Assembly: GCA_030432455.1 (NCBI GenBank)
Contig: JAUIHC010000243.1
Span: 1 to 5,221 of the forward strand
Origin: Phycisphaerae bacterium
GTDB lineage: Bacteria > Planctomycetota > Phycisphaerae > Phycisphaerales > SM1A02
Length of the DNA: 5,221 bases
Direction of reading: 5' to 3'
Below, piece by piece: positions 1 through 5,221 of this stretch. The position numbers and the translations under genes are program-made. Every line of letters starts with the position of its first letter. Within the stretch, counting starts at the first letter, position 1. The notes beneath the pieces are model-generated. The model worked only from the letters and a program-made list of their open reading frames with translations, searched no databases and was not told the DNA's origin.

Positions 1-822
1 CTCGGGATACCGCAGACGATCGGGTTCGTCCTTGACCTTGCCCATGCTGATGCAGCACAGGGTGTCGTGATCGTCGTGGTCCTCGGCGCGAAGGAAGTGC
101 GCGTCGTTGTCGGCGACCATCGGCAGGCCGAGCTCGCGGGCGAGCCGCTTGAGCAGCGGATTGATCCGCTCCTGCTCGGGGACGTGCCGCTGCAGCTCGA
201 TGTAGAACCGGGGCTCGCCGTCGGGGCCCGGAGCGAAGGTCTCCGCGTGCCAGCGGGCCTCGGCGACCGCGAGGTCCCAGTGACCCTCGTCGTCGGTGCG
301 GACGAAGTTGGTCAGATGATGCGCGATCGAGGAGCCGAGGTGGCCGTTGATCGCGACCAGACCCGCGTTCCACTGCGCGAGCGTCGACTTGTCCATCCGC
401 GGCTTGTAGTAGAAGCCCTGGAGGAAGGCGTCCGAACTCAGCCGCATCAGGTTCCGCCAGCCGTCGAGATCGAGGGCCAGCAGCACCAGATGGAAGCCAC
501 CGTCGGCGACGCCGGTGTGGGTGCGATCGTGTCGATCCCCGGGACGACCGTCGCGATCCGGTGCGACATACGCCTCGATGCCGAGGATCGGCTTGATGCC
601 CTCGGCACGGGCCGCGGCGTGGAACTCGAAGGCGGCGTGCAGGTTGCCGTGGTCGGTCACCGCCACGGCGTCCATCCCGAGCTCCTTCACCCGGGCGACG
701 AGCCGCTTGACGCGGTTGCCGCCGTCGAGCAGCGAGTATTCGCTGTGGAGATGGAGGTGGACGAACGGCGGTGCGTCGCCGGTGGCGGCGGCATCGGTCG
801 GCTTCCCTGCGTCGGTGGTCAT
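1..822 (-). CDS. dnaE: DNA polymerase III subunit alpha (DnaE), N-terminal part; C-terminus beyond left edge
   Basis: Replicative DNA polymerase catalytic subunit; only the N-terminal 274 residues are present (the family is usually about 1,100-1,200 residues), so the frame is open at base 1. The visible part is the PHP domain. HLHLHSEYSLLDG lies at residues 22-34, TDHGN at 56-60, GIKPILGIEAYV at 75-86, FHLVLLA at 110-116, FYYKPRMDK at 137-145 and NDAH at 239-242, followed by the DnaE-typical HDTLCCISMGK and RLRYPE at the edge. The expected PHP metal ligands (H24, H26, D33, H58, E83, H111, D240, H242) are all there, unlike the degenerate E. coli domain; the usual Cys of the GCL motif is His161. 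The start at 822 is supported by a GGAG 7 nt upstream, and the first PHP motif begins about 20 residues in. The start of motif I favours DnaE1 over the error-prone DnaE2/ImuC type. It is divergent from the small membrane protein gene at 938. Confidence 0.95.
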   Translation of the reverse strand, partial: MTTDAGKPTDAAATGDAPPFVHLHLHSEYSLLDGGNRVKRLVARVKELGMDAVAVTDHGNLHAAFEFHAAARAEGIKPILGIEAYVAPDRDGRPGDRHDRTHTGVADGGFHLVLLALDLDGWRNLMRLSSDAFLQGFYYKPRMDKSTLAQWNAGLVAINGHLGSSIAHHLTNFVRTDDEGHWDLAVAEARWHAETFAPGPDGEPRFYIELQRHVPEQERINPLLKRLARELGLPMVADNDAHFLRAEDHDDHDTLCCISMGKVKDEPDRLRYPE

Positions 823-829
823 CCTGCGG

Positions 830-855
830 CTCCATCCATGGACGCCCGCATGCTA
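830..855 (-). promoter_or_regulatory. Candidate dnaE -10 box and Shine-Dalgarno
   Basis: On the minus strand TAGCAT (855-850) fits a -10 hexamer. It would place the transcript start near 843 and give a leader of roughly 20 nt. GGAG (833-830) sits 7 nt before the ATG at 822 and is a normal ribosome-binding site. I see no convincing -35 hexamer at the expected distance. Position and motif match are the only evidence. Confidence 0.4.
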
Positions 856-858
856 TCG

Positions 859-872
859 CCCGCGAACGCGGG
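859..872. repeat. Short perfect inverted repeat in the dnaE upstream region
   Basis: CCCGCG-AA-CGCGGG, two 6-base arms around a 2-base centre, lies 3 bases upstream of the candidate dnaE -10 box, within the 115-bp gap between dnaE and the divergent gene at 938. The location would suit an operator, but in GC-rich DNA such a repeat can arise by chance, and the loop is too short for a stable RNA hairpin. Confidence 0.3.
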
Positions 873-925
873 GTCGGCGCGATCGAACCGTGATCCACGA
901 TCCGATCGGGCCGTCAAACAGGACC

Positions 926-931
926 TAGACT
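926..931 (+). promoter_or_regulatory. Candidate -10 box (TAGACT) giving a leaderless start at 938
   Basis: TAGACT ends 6 nt before the ATG at 938, so transcription would begin at or next to the start codon. No purine-rich Shine-Dalgarno lies at the usual distance and no clear -35 is seen. The same TAnACT arrangement precedes the starts at 2553 and 4213, which supports it. Confidence 0.5.
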
Positions 932-937
932 CCGGGA

Positions 938-1237
938 ATGTTCACCGGCGACCCCCGCCAGCACGTCCACGTGGTCCGGATCATGTCCGCAGGCCGTCGC
1001 ATGCACGACGGCTGGCGGCGAGTGGACGGCGGTGGCCCGGTCCAGCGGTTCCTGGCCGGGGCCGCGGTCCTGCTGCTGGCGATCCCGCTGCTGGTGCTGG
1101 TGGTCATCGCGGTGATCGCCTTCGCGGTGATCGGGACCGCCGCCGGGCTGGTGGCGTATCTCCTCGGCGGCCGCCCCCGGATGACGCCTCCCTCCGACGG
1201 CCGCGAGAATGTCCGCGTCATTCGCCGGGACGGGTGA
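938..1237 (+). CDS. Small membrane protein of unknown function (99 aa)
   Basis: I do not recognise this protein. It has a basic, Arg/His-containing N-terminus (residues 1-37), a very long hydrophobic stretch from about 39 to 76 rich in Leu, Val, Ile and Ala, and a short charged tail ending in NVRVIRRDG. The stretch of about 38 residues is too long for one ordinary helix; it may form a tight hairpin of two helices broken near IGTAAG (65-70), or one tilted helix. No catalytic motif is visible. The start at 938 is chosen because a TAGACT box sits 6 nt upstream; in-frame ATGs at 983 and 1001 lack a ribosome-binding site and remain possible. The gene is divergent from dnaE and convergent with the aminotransferase, whose stop codon lies 27 nt beyond this one. 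Composition and the hydrophobic core support a real gene; function is unknown. Confidence 0.7.
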   Translation: MFTGDPRQHVHVVRIMSAGRRMHDGWRRVDGGGPVQRFLAGAAVLLLAIPLLVLVVIAVIAFAVIGTAAGLVAYLLGGRPRMTPPSDGRENVRVIRRDG

Positions 1238-1264
1238 GCCCCGAGCCCGATCGTCGCCCCCCCA

Positions 1265-2134
1265 CTACTGCTCGAGCCACCACGCCCGCAGGGCCGTCGC
1301 GACCGGCCCCGGCGCCCCGGTCCCGATCGCCTCACGCTCGAGTCCCACGACCGGCAGCACGCCCCAGCTGGAGTTGGTCAGCAGCACCTCGTCGGCCTGC
1401 AGGACGTCCTGAATGCCCAGCATCTCCCGCCGGACGAGCCGGCCCTCGCCCGCGGCCCATCCGAGGACCTCGGCCCGGACGATGCCCGGAAGCACCGGCG
1501 AGGGAAGTCCGCCGTCCGGCTCCTCGCCGCGGGCGATCGGGGTGATGAACTCGTCGTCCTTCACGAGCACCACGTTGCTCACGCAGCCCCCCGCCAGATG
1601 GTTGGAGACCTGGAACCACAGCGCCTCGCTCGCCCCCTTGCCCGCCGCGGCCTGCAGCGCGGAGAGCCGCGACCAGTAGTTCAGGGTCTTGTGCGAGGCG
1701 TGCGGATCGAGCGGATTGGCCCGGGCATCCGCGACGACCACCCGGACGCCCTTCGCGAAGAGGTCCTCGGGATACGCGGTGGCGGGCTGGGCGACCACGA
1801 GGATCGTGGGATCGTGCCCATCGCCGCCGCCCTGCAGCAGATTGAGATCACCCCCGGTGATCGTCACCCGCACGCGGGACTGCTCGTGGCCGCCGGCCTT
1901 GACGGTCCGGTGGATCGCCTCCGCCAGCGCGTCGATGCGAAGTCGGGAGCTCAGCCCAAGGGTCTTGAGCGACTCGTCCAGACGATCGAGGTGCTGGAGG
2001 AGGTGCACCACCCGGTCGCCCCGCGCGGTCAGCGTCTCGAACAGTCCGACCGCGTGCTGGAAGCCCGCATCGAAGGCCGAGATCCGGGCTTCCTCCGGGG
2101 TCATGAGATCGCCGTTGAACCACACCGCCGTCAT
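1265..2134 (-). CDS. Class-IV PLP-dependent aminotransferase / aminodeoxychorismate lyase-like protein (289 aa)
   Basis: Fold-type IV PLP enzyme of the family containing branched-chain aminotransferase (IlvE), D-amino-acid transaminase and 4-amino-4-deoxychorismate lyase (PabC); the length is normal. FNGDLMTPEEARIS is near the N-terminus (6-19), GLFETL at 30-35 and HLDRL at 48-52. The PLP Schiff-base lysine is K149 in SHKTLNYWSRL, followed by LAGGCVSNVVLV (180-191), PSPVLPGIVR (211-220) and ADEVLLTNSSWGVLPV (247-262). The conserved Glu that contacts the pyridine nitrogen of PLP (the E of AEG/TEG) is Gly182 here, so activity or reaction type may differ from the textbook enzymes. The substrate cannot be told from sequence alone. 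The start at 2134 is set by a GGAGG 6 nt upstream and by the ATGA overlap with the preceding gene, which implies translational coupling. The family assignment is firm, the exact enzyme is not. Confidence 0.93.
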   Translation of the reverse strand: MTAVWFNGDLMTPEEARISAFDAGFQHAVGLFETLTARGDRVVHLLQHLDRLDESLKTLGLSSRLRIDALAEAIHRTVKAGGHEQSRVRVTITGGDLNLLQGGGDGHDPTILVVAQPATAYPEDLFAKGVRVVVADARANPLDPHASHKTLNYWSRLSALQAAAGKGASEALWFQVSNHLAGGCVSNVVLVKDDEFITPIARGEEPDGGLPSPVLPGIVRAEVLGWAAGEGRLVRREMLGIQDVLQADEVLLTNSSWGVLPVVGLEREAIGTGAPGPVATALRAWWLEQ

Positions 2135-2553
2135 CGCGTGCCTCCGAAGGTCGCCTCGTCCGATCCATCGATCATCGCGGCCTGATGCACCGCCACCACC
2201 TGCGGCGGGTCGCCCGCCCATTCGAGTTCGACCCGGCGATCCCCACCGAGCACCTCGATGCGAACCCGTCGGCCCTCATCGCCATCGACGAGGATGGCGG
2301 AACCGACCGCCCGAGACGCGGGAAGCCGCCGAATCGCCTCCGACGCGGCGCCGACCACGACCCCGGGGCCGAACGCCCCGACGTCCCGATCCGACTCGAT
2401 CGCCGCCAGCAGCGACTCAGTCGCCCCGACGACCCGGGCCTCCCACGCCTCCAGCCGCCGCTGGCGTGCGAGGAGCGTGATCCCGACCGCGACGGTGGCG
2501 GTCAACAGGATGCCCCTTCGCCACGACAGATTGCGTGCGACCCTCCGAATCAT
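2131..2553 (-). CDS. Single-pass membrane protein of unknown function (140 aa), coupled to the aminotransferase
   Basis: Not recognised as a known family. The N-terminus is basic (MIRRVARNLSWRR). A membrane segment follows at about 14-29 (GILLTATVAVGITLLA), and then a soluble part of about 110 residues. Residues 30-60 are charged and heptad-like (RRLEAWEARVVGATESLLAAIES), suggesting an alpha-helical stalk; the rest alternates in a beta-like way (SAILVDGDEGRRVRIEVLGG, then RRVELEWAG). This is the plan of a pseudopilin-like or membrane-anchored accessory protein, but no prepilin cleavage motif is visible, so I make no functional call. The start at 2553 is preferred over in-frame ATGs at 2619 and 2664 because it begins just before the membrane segment and has TACACT 7 nt upstream. 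The stop overlaps the aminotransferase start (ATGA), so the two genes form one unit. Confidence 0.7.
   Translation of the reverse strand: MIRRVARNLSWRRGILLTATVAVGITLLARQRRLEAWEARVVGATESLLAAIESDRDVGAFGPGVVVGAASEAIRRLPASRAVGSAILVDGDEGRRVRIEVLGGDRRVELEWAGDPPQVVAVHQAAMIDGSDEATFGGTR
2141..2145 (-). promoter_or_regulatory. Shine-Dalgarno (GGAGG) of the aminotransferase gene
   Basis: GGAGG on the minus strand, 6 nt before the ATG at 2134, lies inside the end of the upstream membrane-protein gene. It decides the start against a longer in-frame reading from 2221, whose extra 29 residues are Gly/Arg-rich and unlike the family. Confidence 0.75.
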
Positions 2554-2560
2554 GGCGGCG

Positions 2561-2566
2561 AGTGTA
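2561..2566 (-). promoter_or_regulatory. Candidate -10 box (TACACT) giving a leaderless start at 2553
   Basis: On the minus strand GTACACT is followed by 7 nt and then the ATG at 2553, with no Shine-Dalgarno. The arrangement mirrors the starts at 938 and 4213. It would drive the membrane protein-aminotransferase unit. No clear -35 is seen. Confidence 0.5.
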
Positions 2567-2579
2567 CGCCCAAGGGTCC

Positions 2580-2617
2580 GTCCGGCGACCCGGGTCCCGG
2601 ATCGGCCGCGACCGGAC
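2580..2617. repeat. Nested inverted repeats in a divergent intergenic region (possible operator)
   Basis: GTCCGG (2580-2585) and CCGGAC (2612-2617) form perfect outer arms. Between them lies a perfect 10-bp palindrome GACCCGGGTC (2587-2596). The outer repeat is centred near 2598, almost midway between the two outward-facing -10-like boxes (2561-2566 minus, 2633-2638 plus). That geometry would suit a regulator acting on both units, but GC-rich palindromes are common by chance here. Confidence 0.25.
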
Positions 2618-2629
2618 ATGAACGACCTG

Positions 2630-2638
2630 TGCGATGAT
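2630..2638 (+). promoter_or_regulatory. Weak extended -10-like element before the GTG start at 2645
   Basis: TGC followed by GATGAT resembles an extended -10 (TGn plus a hexamer keeping the key A and final T). It ends 6 nt before the GTG at 2645. It departs from the TAnACT form of the other unit leaders, so it is less certain; it is one of two reasons for choosing GTG over the in-frame ATG at 2618. Confidence 0.3.
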
Positions 2639-2644
2639 TCCGCC

Positions 2645-3292
2645 GTGTCACGAGACGCCGACAACCCGTCCCCCCGCCGATCGCGGCGACGGCGACCACG
2701 CCGTCCCCCGATCGCCCGACCGTGTCCGCGGTGCGGGCAAGGTCTTCACCGGGTGCCACCCGTGGTCCCGGCGTGGCTCGATCAGCCGGTCCGCACCTGC
2801 CCGGCCTGCGGACTGGGCATCGCCGAACCGCGTGGTCGCCGACGGCATCCCGGCGGCCGGACGCTCGCGGTGGCCATCGCGATCGTTCGGATGGCGATCG
2901 TGGGCGGGCTGCTCGTCGGCACGGGGCTGCTTGGGGCGGCGACGGCGCGGACCGTCGCCGAGGAGGCCCGGTTCCACGGCGGTCTCCACCTCGGATCGCA
3001 GATCGCATGCGGGACGGTGGGCGTGCTGATCGGCGGGCTGATCGCCGGCGTCTCGATGCACCGACGCGGCCTGACCGTCGCCGCAGTGGCCGGCCTCTGC
3101 CCGATGCTCGTCTGGGCATGGCTCAACACCGCACTCGCCTCTCTTCCGGACACCCTTCGGATCCCACCCGACCGGCAGGTCGGCTCGATCCTGCTGGTCG
3201 TGATCCCGGCGATCGTGTCCGCACCGATCTGGCAGGTGTTCGGCCGATTCGTCGGTCGAGTCGGACCTCGACTCACCAGGAGCGCGACATGA
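2645..3292 (+). CDS. Zinc-ribbon membrane protein A, unknown function (215 aa)
   Basis: The N-terminus is strongly basic (nine Arg within residues 11-25). A four-cysteine ribbon follows, C27-x2-C30-G ... C52-x2-C55-G, with 21 residues between the pairs; this probably binds one zinc ion. Four hydrophobic segments come next, at about 74-99, 119-138, 143-166 and 180-200. Basic residues in the 138-142 turn (MHRRG) and in the C-terminal tail (GRFVGRVGPRLTR) argue for both ends in the cytoplasm. No enzyme motif is seen. The start is uncertain: GTG at 2645 has a -10-like element 6 nt upstream, while ATG at 2618 (nine residues longer) has no signal; both keep the ribbon intact. The last codon overlaps the next gene's start (ATGA), and that gene has the same architecture and cysteine spacing, so this appears to be the first of a paralogous pair. 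Function unknown. Confidence 0.72.
   Translation: MSRDADNPSPRRSRRRRPRRPPIARPCPRCGQGLHRVPPVVPAWLDQPVRTCPACGLGIAEPRGRRRHPGGRTLAVAIAIVRMAIVGGLLVGTGLLGAATARTVAEEARFHGGLHLGSQIACGTVGVLIGGLIAGVSMHRRGLTVAAVAGLCPMLVWAWLNTALASLPDTLRIPPDRQVGSILLVVIPAIVSAPIWQVFGRFVGRVGPRLTRSAT
3278..3282 (+). promoter_or_regulatory. Shine-Dalgarno (AGGAG) of zinc-ribbon protein B
   Basis: AGGAG lies 6 nt before the ATG at 3289, inside the end of the upstream gene. Together with the ATGA overlap it fixes the start and suggests translational coupling. Confidence 0.75.
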
Positions 3293-4158
3293 CGCCCGAC
3301 GATCCGATCGCCGATCCCCTCCCGCAGGACGCCCGCACCGAGCGGACGGTGGACCGGGTGGTGGCCCGGGTCGAGGGCACCCGGCCGTGCCTGCGGTGCG
3401 GCCACGACCTGCACGGCCAGTCGATCGTCGTGGAATCGGAACACGGCCTGCTCATCGCCCGATGCTCCGAGTGCGGGACCGTCGCCGCAATGAGCGAGTA
3501 TCCGGTTCTCGGAGTCTGGGGTCGCCGCCTCGGCGCGGCACTCATGACGGTGATGCTGGGACTCCTGATCCCGCTCGCCCTGCTCTCGGCGCTCGTCGTC
3601 CTCGGCGTGTCCACAGTGATGTTCGACCAGCGGATCGACGACGCGCGATTGGTGCTCGAGTCGATGGTGGGCCTCGGCAACCAGGTCCCTCCGGAGTGGT
3701 GGCAGGCCAACCGATCCGAGGCGCGGGCGCGGATGCTCGAGGCGTTCTTCGACTTCGACGGCCGCGATGTGATGCTCGCCGTGGCGCTCTCCCCACTTCC
3801 GGTGCTCCTCGGAATCCTCTGGTCGGCGATGCTCCCGGGCCTTCCCCGGCGGCGAACATGGGTCGTGGCCCCGGTGATCGGTGTCGTCGCGATGGCCTAT
3901 CTGGCGATCGGACTCATCGGCAGTGATCCGGTCGGGGTGGTCCCGGTCTGGACGTATCCGGTGTCGATGCAGGTTGCCGCCTGGCCGGGCCTGGCGTCGT
4001 TCATCGCCGTCGCGACCGTGCTGATGACGATCGGACTGTTCCTCGGGCGGACGATCCTCCGAGCGCTCGCCTCCTTCGCCCTGCCGCCGCGCCACCGCCG
4101 TCTGGTCTCGTTCCTCTGGACGGTGGACGGGCTCGATCCACCTCGCGGCCGGGGGTAG
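3289..4158 (+). CDS. Zinc-ribbon membrane protein B, unknown function (289 aa)
   Basis: The N-terminus is acidic (MTPDDPIADPLPQDAR) and leads into a ribbon C34-x2-C37-GHDLHG ... C59-x2-C62-G, with 21 residues between the pairs exactly as in the preceding gene. Hydrophobic segments lie at about 81-111, 161-183, 191-211 and 233-264. The region between the first and second (about 112-160), with a WW pair at 137-138 and many charges, would be the main extracytoplasmic domain. The basic loop PRRRT (186-190) and the tail PPRHRR (266-271) indicate cytoplasmic ends. The CxxCGxDLxG...CxxCG pattern is one I associate with uncharacterised planctomycete membrane proteins; no catalytic motif is visible and I assign no function. 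A perfectly spaced AGGAG and the ATGA overlap tie it to gene A. A 54-nt gap with its own candidate promoter separates it from the ABC-F gene. Confidence 0.85.
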   Translation: MTPDDPIADPLPQDARTERTVDRVVARVEGTRPCLRCGHDLHGQSIVVESEHGLLIARCSECGTVAAMSEYPVLGVWGRRLGAALMTVMLGLLIPLALLSALVVLGVSTVMFDQRIDDARLVLESMVGLGNQVPPEWWQANRSEARARMLEAFFDFDGRDVMLAVALSPLPVLLGILWSAMLPGLPRRRTWVVAPVIGVVAMAYLAIGLIGSDPVGVVPVWTYPVSMQVAAWPGLASFIAVATVLMTIGLFLGRTILRALASFALPPRHRRLVSFLWTVDGLDPPRGRG

Positions 4159-4197
4159 GCACGGCCTCAACCGAAGGGAAACGGCGGCGTCGGTCGC

Positions 4198-4203
4198 TAC
4201 ACT
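4198..4203 (+). promoter_or_regulatory. Candidate -10 box (TACACT) for the ABC-F gene
   Basis: GCTACACT ends 9 nt before the ATG at 4213, so the expected transcript start falls within a few bases of the start codon. No Shine-Dalgarno is visible in the 9 nt between, and no convincing -35 is found. The hexamer is identical to that before 2553. Confidence 0.45.
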
Positions 4204-4212
4204 TCGCGACCC

Positions 4213-5221
<1,009 letters not shown>

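Noticed and set aside
912..922. Repeat of CGTCAAACAGG at 912-922 and about 4458-4468
   Set aside because: The second copy encodes VKQ within the ABC-F gene and the sequence around it differs; most likely chance.
1231..1249. Possible terminator hairpin (CGGG/CCCG) between the convergent genes ending at 1237 and 1265
   Set aside because: The stem is only 4 bp and no T-tract follows on either strand.
67..1545. Long plus-strand open frame (492 codons) across the dnaE region, the small membrane gene and the aminotransferase end
   Set aside because: It runs antisense to dnaE, whose PHP motifs are unmistakable, and crosses two further genes. The translation has no family motif and is Arg/Pro-rich, typical of a shadow frame in GC-rich DNA.
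1598..2185. Plus-strand open frame antisense to the aminotransferase
   Set aside because: It mirrors the aminotransferase codons and contains no motif; the minus-strand protein carries the PLP lysine and family motifs.
2135..2221. Longer N-terminus for the aminotransferase from 2221
   Set aside because: The extra 29 residues are Gly/Arg-rich and do not resemble the family; GGAGG and the ATGA overlap support 2134.
2258..2644. Upstream in-frame extension of zinc-ribbon protein A back to an ATG at 2258
   Set aside because: It would overlap most of the divergent membrane-protein gene on the other strand, and the added residues are low-complexity Arg/Pro/Ser/Ala. The start is more likely at 2645 (or 2618).
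4147..4166. GGCCG/CGGCC hairpin at the end of zinc-ribbon gene B as a terminator
   Set aside because: It has a 5-bp stem, a loop of about 10 nt, overlap with the stop codon and no T-run; too weak to call.

Overview
The window looks like a piece of a bacterial chromosome of high GC (about 70% by eye). It most resembles the Planctomycetota, probably a Phycisphaerae-like lineage. The best hint is a membrane protein with a CxxCGxDLxG...CxxCG zinc ribbon, a layout I associate with that phylum. This placement is an inference, not a search result. Nothing points to a mobile element, CRISPR array, tRNA or rRNA. The genes are closely packed and most are housekeeping or unrecognised membrane proteins.

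Layout from left to right. (1) 1-822, minus: the N-terminal 274 residues of DnaE, the replicative DNA polymerase III alpha subunit, with an apparently metal-competent PHP domain; it runs off the left edge. (2) 938-1237, plus: a small unrecognised membrane protein, divergent from dnaE. (3) 2553-2131 and 2134-1265, minus: a two-gene unit encoding a single-pass membrane protein and then a class-IV PLP aminotransferase, joined by a 4-nt ATGA overlap. (4) 2645-3292 and 3289-4158, plus: a two-gene unit, divergent from unit 3 and also joined by ATGA. Both products have an N-terminal four-cysteine zinc ribbon and about four membrane helices. The cysteine spacing is identical, so they look like tandem paralogs. 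(5) 4213-5221, plus: the first 336 residues of an ABC-F family ATPase, running off the right edge.

Translation signals fall into two classes. The second genes of both coupled pairs have clear Shine-Dalgarno sequences (GGAGG, AGGAG) inside the upstream gene. Three transcription-unit leaders (938, 2553, 4213) have no visible Shine-Dalgarno, but carry a -10-like TAnACT hexamer only 6-9 nt before the start codon, as expected for leaderless or nearly leaderless mRNAs. dnaE has both a -10-like box and a Shine-Dalgarno. The window is also rich in GATC (about 70 by hand count) and CGATCG (about 20), far above the base-composition expectation.

I did not find a clear new defence or biosynthetic system. 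The points most worth a second look are the tandem zinc-ribbon membrane pair, an aminotransferase lacking the usual PLP-N1 glutamate, the leaderless-start pattern and the GATC/CGATCG enrichment.
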